Source: a virus
Virus record (IMG/VR): IMGVR_UViG_3300025849_000037
Coordinates: 1-61,030 of that record
Strand: one strand, 5' to 3'
Length of the DNA: 61,030 nucleotides
Shown here: positions 12,945 through 22,000 of the stretch, piece by piece
How positions within the stretch are numbered: position 1 is the first letter of the stretch
How the letters are laid out: each line of letters begins with the position of its first letter
Position numbers and translations under genes: made by a program
Notes under the pieces: model-generated
What the model was told of the DNA's origin: nothing
Databases searched by the model: none
The model's input: only the letters and a program-made list of their open reading frames with translations

Positions 12945-14640
12945 TGGAGACAAGAAAGCTAAGACTCAGCTACCCGTAGTATTATTTTCGGGAGAGTTTA
13001 CTGCTCGTGAAGATGACCAACTCATCTCTCACAGCGGACTGATTGTCCTAGACTTCGACCACATTGATGTAGAGGCTTACAAGAACATCCTCTGTACTGA
13101 TGACCACATCCTAGCTTGTTGGATATCGCCTAGTGGTGATGGCCTAAAAGCTTTAGTTCGTATCAGCAACCCCGAGCGCCACAGAGACCACTTCCGTGCG
13201 CTCATCGCTTACTTCGACAAGCAGTACAACTTGGAACTCGACCAATCGGGTGCTAACGAGTCTCGTGCATGTTTCGAATCTTATGACGAGCACATATGCA
13301 TCAAGGAAGACGCAACTACCTTTGGCGGTATGCTTTCCGATGAGGGTGCTAAGCGTAACGAGAATGCGCCTCTACTAGAGGGGAACTTTACAGACTACCA
13401 AAAACTCAACGTTGCAGCACGTATGATTCGTACTGCTCAAGACGGGGAGAAGCATGCGACATTGCTCAAGGCAGCTATCCTTTGTGGTGGTTACATTGGC
13501 GCAGGACGTATGGAAGAGTCCGAGGTTCTTAGAGTATTAGAGCGTGAGATTGAGAAGCACGACGTAGACTCATTGGATACGGCACGTAATACTATCCGTG
13601 ATGGTATCGAGCAGGGTAAGCTGTTGCCTATCCGTGAGGTCATGGATGTGGAGAACGAAATCAAGCGGGACGAGTTAATCGAGACTACAGACATGTCGTT
13701 TGTATCTAGTGATGACGAGGACATGGCTTGGATTAACGCTCTTGCAGAAGGCAAGCTAGAACTAGGACTCACTACGGGTAACGCTAGACTAGACGAGCAC
13801 TTCTTATACAAGAAAGAGTTCTTCATCTTCAATGGTCACTCAAACGTAGGTAAGACTACGATGGCTTTGTACATGATGGTAAACGCTTCCATGCGTCATG
13901 ATTGGAAGTGGCTAATCTATTCCGCAGAGAATAAGACAGCATCTATCAAGGCTAAGCTAATGTCTTTCGCAGGCAACAAGCCGTTGAACAAGATGTCTTA
14001 CCATGAGCGTAAGTTCTTGTACGAGTGGGTCAACAAACACTTCGTAGTAGTTAGCAACAAGCAAGTCTACACGTACTACGACTTGATTATCTTTGCTGAG
14101 AAGATGATAAAGAATGGCGGCATAGACGCTTTCTTCATTGACCCTTACAACTCGTTGAAGATTGACTTGAGTGGCCGTAGCCAAATCGGTGTTCACCAAT
14201 ACCACTACGAGGCAGCTAGTGAGTTCCTAACGTTTGCTAACAAGCATAACATTGCGTTATGGCTAAACACTCACGCTGTTACAGAGGCCCAAAGACGCAA
14301 AGGTTCGGACGGATTACCCGTTGCGCCTTTCGCTGAGGATACTGAAGGCGGTGGTCTTTTCGTGAATCGCGCAGATGCGTTCGCTACATTTCACAGAAAA
14401 ATTCAGCATCCCGAGCCTGCAATGCGTAGAACAATGGAGTTCCACGTTCGTAAGGTTCGTGAAGTAGAGACGGGTGGTAAGCCTACGGGTTTCCTAGAGC
14501 CGTTGTGTTTCGAACTCAATAGTTCTATGACAGCGTTCTCTATCGGTGGAAAGCCTTTGTTTGATGACTTGTTCACTATGCAGCAAGGTACACAGACTGA
14601 GGCTGTTATCCCTCAAGGTGACTTGCAGAACGTATTCTAA
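12808..14640 (+). CDS. Primase-helicase fusion
   Basis: A 610-residue protein. Residues 10-170 resemble the BT4734-like N-terminal primase-associated domain of Bacteroidota elements: VLFSGEF, LIVLDFDHI (D82, D84) and ISPSGDGLKALVRI. Residues 190-280 are helical, as in primase C-terminal domains. Residues 325-580 are a RecA-like ATPase: Walker A NGHSNVGKTT at 342-351, Walker B AFFIDPYN at 441-448, and LWLNTH at 484-489. It would unwind and prime at the fork. The start may be M10 (12835). It overlaps the upstream gene by at least 110 bases. Confidence 0.85.
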   Translation: MAKKEPRVTMFQSVFKTDKPYHITLTTALQRIAEGSSKDTIQAVRDGDKKAKTQLPVVLFSGEFTAREDDQLISHSGLIVLDFDHIDVEAYKNILCTDDHILACWISPSGDGLKALVRISNPERHRDHFRALIAYFDKQYNLELDQSGANESRACFESYDEHICIKEDATTFGGMLSDEGAKRNENAPLLEGNFTDYQKLNVAARMIRTAQDGEKHATLLKAAILCGGYIGAGRMEESEVLRVLEREIEKHDVDSLDTARNTIRDGIEQGKLLPIREVMDVENEIKRDELIETTDMSFVSSDDEDMAWINALAEGKLELGLTTGNARLDEHFLYKKEFFIFNGHSNVGKTTMALYMMVNASMRHDWKWLIYSAENKTASIKAKLMSFAGNKPLNKMSYHERKFLYEWVNKHFVVVSNKQVYTYYDLIIFAEKMIKNGGIDAFFIDPYNSLKIDLSGRSQIGVHQYHYEAASEFLTFANKHNIALWLNTHAVTEAQRRKGSDGLPVAPFAEDTEGGGLFVNRADAFATFHRKIQHPEPAMRRTMEFHVRKVREVETGGKPTGFLEPLCFELNSSMTAFSIGGKPLFDDLFTMQQGTQTEAVIPQGDLQNVF

Positions 14641-14653
14641 TCTTGTATATTTA
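14623..14653 (+). promoter_or_regulatory. Promoter at the end of the primase-helicase gene
   Basis: TTG at 14623-14625, exactly 20 bases, then TATATTTA at 14646-14653. It sits over the stop codon of the primase-helicase gene and drives the nuclease gene five bases downstream, leaving almost no untranslated leader. Confidence 0.65.
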
Positions 14654-14657
14654 GATT

Positions 14658-15137
14658 ATGAGAAAGTTCACAAGAAAAAAGAAGACGGGTGCGGTTAAGT
14701 CTAAGAAGAAAGTCATAGACGGAATCACATTCGCTTCGAGCCTTGAAGCCTACTGCTACACTAAGCTAAAGGAAAATAATATAGACTTTGAATACGAGGG
14801 CGAATCATTCGTGGTTCTACCCTCGTTCAAGTATCTAGGACGTTACCTTGCATCTTCGCCTAAGAAGAAAGAGTTAACAGACAAGACGGGTAAGGCTGTT
14901 CGTGCTATCACGTATACCCCCGACTTCGTCAGCCATGATAACAAGTTTATAATAGAGACCAAGGGCTTTGTACCTAGCAATCACTCGTTTCCACTTCGTT
15001 GGAAATTGTTCCTAGCATACCTAAATGATAACGGCATGCAGGATTACCAAGTATTCTTACCTAAAAATCAAGGTCAAGTAGATGACCTAATCAAAATCCT
15101 AACAGAAGATGGAAGACAATCCGATTTATTTGAATAA
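14658..15137 (+). CDS. PD-(D/E)XK endonuclease, DUF1064/T7 endonuclease I-like
   Basis: A 159-residue protein with a basic N-terminus. The nuclease motifs are E30 in FASSLEAY, D89 in YTPDF, and E100-T-K102 in FIIETKG, followed by a basic LRWKLFLAYL helix. This is the arrangement of phage DUF1064 and T7 endonuclease I-type resolvases, which cut branched DNA. It has its own promoter and follows the primase-helicase, fitting a role in resolving replication or recombination intermediates. Confidence 0.75.
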   Translation: MRKFTRKKKTGAVKSKKKVIDGITFASSLEAYCYTKLKENNIDFEYEGESFVVLPSFKYLGRYLASSPKKKELTDKTGKAVRAITYTPDFVSHDNKFIIETKGFVPSNHSFPLRWKLFLAYLNDNGMQDYQVFLPKNQGQVDDLIKILTEDGRQSDLFE

Positions 15138-15330
15138 GCAAGAGGTGTTCGAGTTCCAAAAGAAAACGATATCTCGTATTGCAGACTATGTGTACGACCT
15201 AGAAGACACTCTTGCTGAATTGGGCACAGACTTAGCAGCAACCAAGAAGGAAGCCGCATGGCTTCGTAAGGCAATCGAGGTAGAACTCGAAGGTATTGTA
15301 GCAATTGTAGAAGAGTTTCACGGATTGTAA
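15109..15330 (+). CDS. Small coiled-coil hypothetical protein, 73 aa
   Basis: It overlaps the endonuclease gene by 29 bases. The product is almost entirely one acidic helix with heptad-like spacing (residues 10-65), so a coiled-coil dimer is likely. No function recognised. Confidence 0.65.
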   Translation: MEDNPIYLNKQEVFEFQKKTISRIADYVYDLEDTLAELGTDLAATKKEAAWLRKAIEVELEGIVAIVEEFHGL

Positions 15331-15509
15331 TGGAGACAATACTTAAAATACTAACGGGTGTGTGGCTGTTTATGGCCTACACCTATATGGCTACGTACTA
15401 CACAGCCTTGATGAGAGAAGATAATAGAACTGACGCGCAGCAAAACCTTGTACATATTGTGGTTTTGTCGTGGTTCTTTATCTCAATATATTGGTTGATT
15501 AAATTTTAG
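15330..15509 (+). CDS. Small membrane protein, 59 aa, two TM helices
   Basis: ATG at 15330 shares a base with the previous stop (TAATG). Two hydrophobic aromatic-rich segments (about residues 5-27 and 41-57) flank a short charged loop, giving a hairpin membrane protein. Unknown function; could be an accessory membrane or exclusion protein. Confidence 0.6.
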   Translation: METILKILTGVWLFMAYTYMATYYTALMREDNRTDAQQNLVHIVVLSWFFISIYWLIKF

Positions 15510-15514
15510 AAACT

Positions 15515-15952
15515 ATGGCTAAGCGATTCGAAAGACCCGAGGATATTGCCCGTGAAATAAAAGCGGTCAACCTATTTATATCGGGTAGAGGAGACTTGTC
15601 TCACAACAAACTCAGTCCGCACGAGATTGACTTCAGTATCCGAAAGGATGGAGCAGACGTTGCGTACATCGAGGTAAAGGGAGTGAAGAAAGTTAAGTCT
15701 GTCTTCGATGAGCATGTACCCGTAGTAGCAATAAAGAAACTAACATCATTGCAGAAGTACGTCAACGAAAAGAAGTGCCCTAACGTTTATATAGCGTGGG
15801 CATACAGCGACGGCATCAAGTACGCTAAGGTTACAGACTTGAAAGGCAGCATCCGTTGGGGTGGGCAGTTCAAGCCTCGTGCAGGCTCTGTCAACGACCA
15901 CGAACTCATGTTCGAGGATGAGGGCACAGCATTTACAATCAAAACTTACTAA
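15515..15952 (+). CDS. PD-(D/E)XK-like nuclease, 145 aa
   Basis: The catalytic pattern is visible as E14, D39 in HEIDFSI and E53-V-K55 in YIEVKG, with basic residues in the following helix. This is the core of restriction-endonuclease-fold enzymes and Holliday junction resolvases. The small size and replication context suggest a structure-specific nuclease, distinct from the DUF1064-like enzyme upstream; the substrate is unknown. Confidence 0.65.
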   Translation: MAKRFERPEDIAREIKAVNLFISGRGDLSHNKLSPHEIDFSIRKDGADVAYIEVKGVKKVKSVFDEHVPVVAIKKLTSLQKYVNEKKCPNVYIAWAYSDGIKYAKVTDLKGSIRWGGQFKPRAGSVNDHELMFEDEGTAFTIKTY

Positions 15953-15979
15953 TCTAATCCTATCTTAATTTAATCTATT

Positions 15980-16714
15980 ATGAAAAAGTCTAAACAATCA
16001 CGTCCACGTTTGAGCGGTGCTAAGAAGACTAACTTTGAATACTTCAACAGCGGAGACAACAGAGTCTTAGTTATTGGAGATATCCACGCACCATTCGACT
16101 TAGACGGCTATCTAGACCATTGTAAAGAAACTTATGAGCGCTACAATTGTAACAAGGTTGTGTTCATTGGCGATGTCATTGACAACCACTACTCTTCATA
16201 CCACGAGACTGATGCTAACGGCATGGGCGGTGGCGACGAACTAAAGTTCGCTATCAAGAGACTTGCGCCTTACTACAAGGCATTCCCCGAAGCTGTTGTG
16301 TTGTGGGGTAACCACGATAGACTAATCATGCGTAAAGCACAGACTAGCGGTCTTCCTGCTGAATGGCTACGCGACATCTCAGAAGTATTGCAGACACCTA
16401 AGTGGGAGTTCATGATGGACTACTACCTTGATGGAGTGCGCTACACTCACGGAGACGGCTCGGGTAAAGCTAAGACTGCTTGTGTTCGTGATATGCAGTC
16501 TACGGTAACGGGACACTACCACACGGATTTCTATGTAAACTACCACGTCGGTGCTAACACTCGTGTGTTCGGTATGGCTGTTGGTTGTGGTATTGATGAC
16601 AAGTCTTACGCTATGGGCTACGCTAAAGGCGGTAAGAAGTCTGCTATCGGTTGTGGTGTTGTTCTTGACGGGACTACAGCAATCGCAGTTCCAATGAGAC
16701 TAGGCGGTAAGTAA
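15980..16714 (+). CDS. Calcineurin-like metallophosphoesterase
   Basis: A 244-residue protein with all hallmark metal motifs in order: GDIH 33-36, GDVID 65-69, GNHD 110-113, H157 in THGDG, and GHYH 178-181. The two-metal centre hydrolyses phosphomono- or diesters. Phage members include DNA ligase-end processing, nucleotidase and SbcD-like enzymes. The length fits the stand-alone family without extra domains. The substrate cannot be told from the sequence. Its stop shares a base with the next ATG. Confidence 0.85.
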   Translation: MKKSKQSRPRLSGAKKTNFEYFNSGDNRVLVIGDIHAPFDLDGYLDHCKETYERYNCNKVVFIGDVIDNHYSSYHETDANGMGGGDELKFAIKRLAPYYKAFPEAVVLWGNHDRLIMRKAQTSGLPAEWLRDISEVLQTPKWEFMMDYYLDGVRYTHGDGSGKAKTACVRDMQSTVTGHYHTDFYVNYHVGANTRVFGMAVGCGIDDKSYAMGYAKGGKKSAIGCGVVLDGTTAIAVPMRLGGK

Positions 16715-16812
16715 TGCTTATCTTAATTTATTACTCAGTAGTAGCAGCCGTGGGTGTTCTCATGGGCGCTACGCTGTGGTACATAGAAAAGTATTGGAAA
16801 CATGATAGCTGA
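16714..16812 (+). CDS. Single-pass membrane peptide, 32 aa
   Basis: ATG at 16714 shares its A with the previous stop. The peptide has one hydrophobic helix (about residues 2-24) and a short charged tail. It overlaps another tiny membrane ORF by 11 bases. Very short, so confidence is moderate, but the coupled start and clean membrane profile support it. Confidence 0.45.
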   Translation: MLILIYYSVVAAVGVLMGATLWYIEKYWKHDS

Positions 16813-16885
16813 TTTTATCATAGGTGCGGTAGTCGTAGGACTATGGAACGCATACCTAATATGGAAAATGAAAAGAGGTAAATAA
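16802..16885 (+). CDS. Single-pass membrane peptide, 27 aa
   Basis: It overlaps the preceding 32-residue frame. One hydrophobic helix (residues 3-21) is followed by a basic tail (KMKRGK) that fits the positive-inside rule. Possibly a partner of the upstream membrane peptide. Confidence 0.4.
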   Translation: MIADFIIGAVVVGLWNAYLIWKMKRGK

Positions 16886-16970
16886 GCACCACTAACAAGA
16901 GTTCAAGCATATAAAGATGGGAAATTCCATCAAATCATATGCATAAACACAACCTTTAACACCAAAGAGA

Positions 16971-17276
16971 ATGTACAAAGTATCAATTGAAAACCTACAT
17001 GACGCATATCTAAAGGGGTATGCCGATGCACTAAACAAAAAAGCCAACATGGAAAACGGCTTGGAAGTTTACGATTGGCTGTCGGGCACAAAGCGTGTCG
17101 ACACGTCAGTCGAAGGAGTCGAGACTGCAGACAACCTGCAATCATGGCAGACTGAAATCATCAACAAAGAGATTGAGGATTTTTACAACGAGGACACAGA
17201 GGAAAGACTAATCATTCCTCGTGACCCATTTGGAGAGCATTTTACAATTAACCCTAATTCAGCAGAAGAAAAATGA
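16971..17276 (+). CDS. Hypothetical protein, 101 aa
   Basis: The product is acidic and soluble. The first 35 residues form a predicted helix with aromatic residues; the second half is low in hydrophobics. No family recognised. It overlaps the next gene by 4 bases, which supports the frame. Confidence 0.65.
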   Translation: MYKVSIENLHDAYLKGYADALNKKANMENGLEVYDWLSGTKRVDTSVEGVETADNLQSWQTEIINKEIEDFYNEDTEERLIIPRDPFGEHFTINPNSAEEK

Positions 17277-17614
17277 AAGCATTCGCAGAAAAAGCAACAC
17301 TGATGGCCGACGGAGACGGCATCAAACTCTATGAAGTCATTTGGTATGACGGACACGGAAAGAAGCATCTAGACACAGCTAGAGGACACAACATGAAGTC
17401 AGCGCTAGACACTATTCTTAAACAGAAGAAAGCCGACACCATTAAGTCTGTCCCCGAGTGGGTTTGGATTTTACTCTACATGGTATTTTCGGGCACTTTT
17501 GCGGCCTCTGTACTCTATGGCGGAGTCAACATATTATCAGCCTTATTGGGCGGCATAGCAATAGCCTTAGTGGGTTATATGTTTATCAATAAGTACTTCC
17601 GATATACAGAATAA
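17273..17614 (+). CDS. Membrane protein with soluble head, 113 aa
   Basis: Residues 1-58 are soluble and basic; two hydrophobic helices follow (about 62-82 and 86-106) with a short basic end. No recognised family. It ends just before a strong -7 box and a hairpin. Confidence 0.65.
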   Translation: MKAFAEKATLMADGDGIKLYEVIWYDGHGKKHLDTARGHNMKSALDTILKQKKADTIKSVPEWVWILLYMVFSGTFAASVLYGGVNILSALLGGIAIALVGYMFINKYFRYTE

Positions 17615-17627
17615 TTTCGTATATTTG
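17597..17627 (+). promoter_or_regulatory. Promoter with consensus -7 box
   Basis: TATATTTG at 17620-17627 matches the Bacteroidota -7 consensus. At the right distance (20 bases) stands TTC instead of TTG (17597-17599). The transcript would begin near 17633 and carry a GAAA-capped hairpin before the next gene. Confidence 0.55.
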
Positions 17628-17647
17628 AAGGCTCTTGAGATTAACTA

Positions 17648-17675
17648 GGGGGATGCGAAAGCGTCCCCTTTGTTG
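17648..17675 (+). terminator. GAAA-capped hairpin in the leader of the next gene
   Basis: GGGGATGC (17649-17656) pairs with GCGTCCCC (17661-17668) around GAAA, followed by TTTGTTG. It could terminate upstream transcription or act as an attenuator, since it lies 20 bases after a promoter and before the start at 17703. The T-run is interrupted, so termination may be partial. Confidence 0.6.
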
Positions 17676-17702
17676 TCTCTATGTTTAACTAAATCACTTA
17701 TT

Positions 17703-17936
17703 ATGGGAAAATTCGTAATAGACCCCAATCGCTACGTTAAGCGCAATACCAAGAAAATACAACATAGACTAATTAGAACTTGGACATCATTAACCACAAG
17801 GGACGGAAACCTTTACATGATAGATGATAAGATGTACCAAGTAAGCAAAGGAAGATATACGTACATAGGTAAAGTATGTGACATGTATGAAGGGGATTAC
17901 ACGAGTATTCCTGCAGTAGAAATCATTAAAGACTAA
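17703..17936 (+). CDS. Small basic hypothetical protein, 77 aa
   Basis: The start at 17703 is chosen because upstream in-frame codons run into the hairpin. The product is basic and beta-rich with many Tyr and Arg residues, resembling small nucleic-acid-binding or structural proteins, but no family is recognised. Confidence 0.6.
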   Translation: MGKFVIDPNRYVKRNTKKIQHRLIRTWTSLTTRDGNLYMIDDKMYQVSKGRYTYIGKVCDMYEGDYTSIPAVEIIKD

Positions 17937-17944
17937 AAGAAAAT

Positions 17945-18067
17945 ATGGGAGAATTTGAAATGGACGGAGACTTTGCGGACTTCGTTAACGACCTAACAGA
18001 AGACAAAGCAAACGAGAATGCAGTATGCGGCCTAGACGGGTCTGATTGCGATAGCTGTGGCTCTTAA
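17945..18067 (+). CDS. Tiny acidic Cys-bearing protein, 40 aa
   Basis: A very acidic peptide (many Asp/Glu) ends in C-x6-C-x2-C within GLDGSDCDSCGS. It ends exactly where the next gene, which also carries Cys pairs, begins. The two could form a metal-binding pair; this is speculative. Confidence 0.5.
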   Translation: MGEFEMDGDFADFVNDLTEDKANENAVCGLDGSDCDSCGS

Positions 18068-18286
18068 ATGTGTATGCAATGTAAAGGGATGTGCGAGTCT
18101 TGTAAGGCTGAGTACATCAACACACGACTCCAAAGATGCGCTAGTCTGTTTGCGAACTTGGGAATTGACTCAACCCCTGCTGAAAGGGAGTACGCTTACG
18201 CTAAAGAAAAACTTTTGCTTGAACAAATTCGTAAGGTAGACTTGGAAAAAGGTAACCGACTTCTTAATATAGAAGTAGACGAATAA
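18068..18286 (+). CDS. Small Cys-rich protein, 72 aa
   Basis: ATG follows the previous stop without a gap. The N-terminus has CMQCKGMCESC, a dense run of four Cys that could bind zinc; the rest is a charged helix with a long predicted coiled stretch (residues 38-65). No recognised family. Confidence 0.6.
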   Translation: MCMQCKGMCESCKAEYINTRLQRCASLFANLGIDSTPAEREYAYAKEKLLLEQIRKVDLEKGNRLLNIEVDE

Positions 18287-18297
18287 ACAATTTAATT

Positions 18298-18507
18298 ATG
18301 CCTAATTATATTCATAAAGAAACGGGAGAACTTAAACGTTTCCCATCAGTAAGAATCTCTTGGGACTCAGAAACGGGCGAGAAGTCTGAAGTCTGTCTAG
18401 ACACCAACGAGAACATCTTAGAAAATTACATAGCTGAAGAAGCGGCAGGAGACTACTCGTCTATCAAAATGAAGAAAGCGTTCGGTGACGGACGTGGTGT
18501 ACGATAG
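18298..18507 (+). CDS. Hypothetical protein, 69 aa
   Basis: The last gene of the left block. A small soluble protein with a beta-rich start and a basic C-terminus. The stop is followed at once by a copy of the TTCACTATAAC motif and a structured non-coding segment. Unknown function. Confidence 0.6.
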   Translation: MPNYIHKETGELKRFPSVRISWDSETGEKSEVCLDTNENILENYIAEEAAGDYSSIKMKKAFGDGRGVR

Positions 18508-18628
18508 TGTTCACTATAACTATGTCGCAGCTATAGAGGCTGTGCGAGTTCATGACTCGGGCATAGTTCAAGAGACGATTACAAGTCTATAAATTGTAAC
18601 AGCACCCACGGGAATGGGATAATAGAAA
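18508..18628 (+). ncRNA. Structured RNA: three-stem cloverleaf-like fold plus hairpin
   Basis: AACTATG (18518-18524) pairs perfectly with CATAGTT (18562-18568). Inside are GCAGC-TATAGAG-GCTGT (18527-18543) and CGAG-TTCATGA-CTCG (18545-18559). The layout matches acceptor, anticodon and T arms of a tRNA without a D-arm, but the middle loop lacks the invariant T before the anticodon. A TTACAA/TTGTAA hairpin follows near 18580-18598, then a strong terminator. This could be a small RNA made at the end of the left operon. Confidence 0.5.
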
Positions 18629-18656
18629 GGGGGCTTAATTGCCCCCATTTCTTTTT
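18629..18656. terminator. Terminator at the convergent gene junction
   Basis: GGGGGC-TTAATT-GCCCCC (18629-18646) is followed by ATTTCTTTTT on the plus strand. It ends the left operon. On the minus strand the same stem is followed by TTTCTATT, so it may also stop the virion operon coming from the right. Confidence 0.85.
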
Positions 18657-19059
18657 ACTCTTCTTTCTTCTTCCAAACTCTCATAGCTTTCTCGATACCA
18701 CGACTACCAATGTAGAATGTGATGAATGCTGTGTAGGTTGTTTCGATTAAAGGGAGATACGCTTTGTTGATTGTGAACGTTCCGATGTTACCATCTGTAA
18801 GGATGATTAGCAGAATCATGATAGTCCATATCATAAACCCTAATGGGCGTACAGACTTGGCTAGCCAATTATCGCTACCCATGTCAGCTTCTAAACGCTT
18901 GGTTAATTCTTTTTCATACTCAACCTCAGCGTTTGCAATTTCTTCTTCAGTGAGTTTGTACTCGTCGATTAGTTCAGCGACCTTTCCTAGGTTGCCGCTA
19001 GCGACTGCATCTTTTGCTCCCCCTGCGAGGAGTCTTAGTAAACTTCCTAACTTATTCAT
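18655..19059 (-). CDS. Putative holin, 3TM-type superfamily
   Basis: A 134-residue protein. Residues 1-60 are a charged helix; then comes MGSDNWLAKSVRPLGFMIW, a stretch typical of small phage holin-like proteins (3TM holins of gene-transfer-agent type), followed by hydrophobic helices near 72-90 and 100-122 with SRGIEKAMRVWKKKEE at the end. Such proteins open the inner membrane for the endolysin. It is the last gene of the virion operon, 5 bases after the giant protein. Holin function is inferred from family pattern. Confidence 0.6.
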   Translation of the reverse strand: MNKLGSLLRLLAGGAKDAVASGNLGKVAELIDEYKLTEEEIANAEVEYEKELTKRLEADMGSDNWLAKSVRPLGFMIWTIMILLIILTDGNIGTFTINKAYLPLIETTYTAFITFYIGSRGIEKAMRVWKKKEE

Positions 19060-19064
19060 TGTTT

Positions 19065-22000
19065 CTATTTATTTAATATCATTACTATCTTAACTAGTGC
19101 GTTCTCACCATCCTTTAGAGCGTAGTATTTAAGGAAGTCTGCTTTGAACGCTTTGGCCTCTTGTGGAGTCATTGTATTCATTATGACCTTAGCAGCCATT
19201 GCAGCATCACGAGCATCGGGTGCTTTAACGTGGATGTCACGTATCGTGTTGATGTACTTGTTACTAGGTAGTTTGTCAGCTTCAACAGACTTGACTACTT
19301 TATCGCCCATGATAGAGTTAACAGTACCCTCAACCGCTAATGGATTATCCTTAACCTTAGACTTGACCTTATCAATCATTAAGTCTGTTCCTTTCTGCTC
19401 GTTGATAATCATTCTACCGATAGCTTCGTTTTCGTTAGTGATACCACGCTTACCTATTTGACGCTCACGCATCTTAATAGCCGCTACGGATTCCTTAGCG
19501 AAGTACCCCGTGAATCCACCCGTTACCATGAGTACTAATTTAGAACCCTCTAGTTTAGCCATCTTCCTAGCGTCAGCCGTAGACAAGAACTTCTTAGTTC
19601 CGAACGTTGTGACGTAGTAAGGATTCTTCTCTAAGGTCAAAGACCTTACGTTACTCATAGCTAGAACCAACTCAACGCCAACGTCTCCGTATACACCACC
19701 TGCCTTCAGCATAGTGATAAACGACATATCTCCACGTCCTTGCCCGTTGAACTTAGGCATACCATTAACTCTCTCCCATGCTTGGAAATTCTCATACCAA
19801 CTTCTATCCTCAAAGTTATTCTTCTTAGATTCGTCTGTAGCCATGAAGTCTAGCATGTTGTAGGCTGTTGTAGCCCACGCTTCCATTGCCCCTACAGGCA
19901 TAATTAACGGGTTCATATCGCTTAGCATACCTTTCTTGAACAAGCCCCAACGGAACTCTTTATCGAACCAAGAATCCTCTTCTTCCTCTTCACCACCGCC
20001 GATAGCACGAGCTAGAGACATGATTAAAGGAGCTATAACAAACTGACTCATTCCGTGGAACGCTGCAACTTCTAAAGCAGTACCACCAATAGAACGCAAA
20101 CCCTCTACAGTAGTTCCTTTCTTTCCTACTTTTTGGAAGTCTAACATAAGGTTCAACTTCTTGTTAATGAGGAAGTTAGCGAACGGCATAACCAACATCT
20201 GCATAACAGAGGCAATCTGCCCCGAGTTCAAATTACGGAACTCAGACTTGTCGCGACTAGTAGATATGTTTTGGTCTTTTGTAACCATGAGACTAGCGTA
20301 GTCTGCAGCGGCTGCATCGAAGTTTTTATTCCAATCTAACCAAGTCTCTTCAGTTACATTGCCTGTAAATCCATTCTCTTTTCTTTGGTATTGCTCGAAG
20401 TACATCAACCATGATGCAGTAGCTACAACTTGGTCAGTCTTTCTAAGACCGAACGTAGAGATATCAAAGCCCTTCTTGCGTACTTTAGCCCATTTACCAT
20501 TCTCTGTAACTGCGTTACCCTTAACTGTGGCGCTTACAGTCTCTTTGATGTAGTCTCTCTGACCGATGTCAGACTTGCTTAGTATAGCCTTAACTCCTTT
20601 AGGGTATTTACCCGTTAGAGTCTGTAGTACATATCCAATCAAAGAAAGTGGGTTACCACCCTCTAAAACGGTATTCATGATAGCACCCGACTGCTTAGCA
20701 ATCTGTGTAACGGCTGTACCGAAATAGTATAAGACGGTAAGATTGTTCAACTCTTTTGTTACTTTCTTGAGAGTCTGTCCCAACAACTCGTCTTGTTGCT
20801 CAGCGGCCACAGCATTCTCAGTAAGGAATAACATAACCTTCTTACGCACCTTTTGACGCTGCTCGGGCTGCAATACAGTAGCTTTAAACTCTTCGTTGGC
20901 CTCAGATGTCATAGTAGATATCTTAGCAACTGCAGGAGCTGTACGAGCCTTCACTTCGTTCTGTCTGTATGACTTAGATAATCCGTCTAGGAAGTTAAGG
21001 TCTAGATATCTAGTCTTGCTACCCATCGCCTCATCGTTACGCTCATACGTAGATGACGCTTGCTCTGTAGCCTTAGACATTCCATAGCTTCTAAATGCAG
21101 CTTGTACGTTCTCTATATTCTCTTGTAGAGCGTTTATATTATCGTTATTAGAACCAACAGAACGGAACTTAATAGGAAGGTAGTTATTCTCTTCTTTGAA
21201 GTTCATTCCTAGGAACTCTTCAGCATAGGTCTTTGTTCTGATGCCCTGTACTCCGAATGAGCTACGCATAGCCTCAACAAACTGAGCTTCCTTAGTCCCT
21301 TCGAAGGATTCCATAATCTCGTCGTAGTTCTTCTTTTTGTTGTTGCTAGTGTATAGAACCTCGTCAAATGCCGCTCTAATATCTTGGCGTTGACTCTCTG
21401 TAAATCGCTTATCACTAACCAATGACAACTCTAGACTAGCTACTACCTGAGCTAAATGCTGTGTTGTGTTCTTACCTTCAGGAACTTGAGAGAGCACAGA
21501 TAGAATCTGCATCTTGATTTGACTAGTTAATGAAGTTACACCGAGCTCTTTAGCTACCTCTATCATGTTCTCATCAAACACGTTAGATATACTATCTGCT
21601 TGACTTACAGCGGAGCGCAACTCAGAGAATCCAATTACCTCTAGGAATTGTGCTGTCTTTGCTTCACTAGCTAGGAATAGTCTACGGAAGTAAGATGGAG
21701 TGTTTTCGAAACGTCCGAATACCCCTTTACCTGCTCCCTCTTTCTCTCTAGACTTCATGTTCAATGCAGCCAATCTAGGGTTGTTATCGTTCTTAGCAAC
21801 CGCAACAGCAGCCAATGCCTGCATACCTAACGCTCTACCATTAACAGCAAAGTCATACATAGCAAACTCTAAACGCTTGAGTTCTAGTGGTGTTAGCTTC
21901 TGCATACGCGACTTAACAATCTCTGCAGCGACAGCATCCTCTGTGTTAGTAGGAACGCCGAATATCTGAGCCAAAGCCTCGTTAGACTCTAGTAGTCTGC

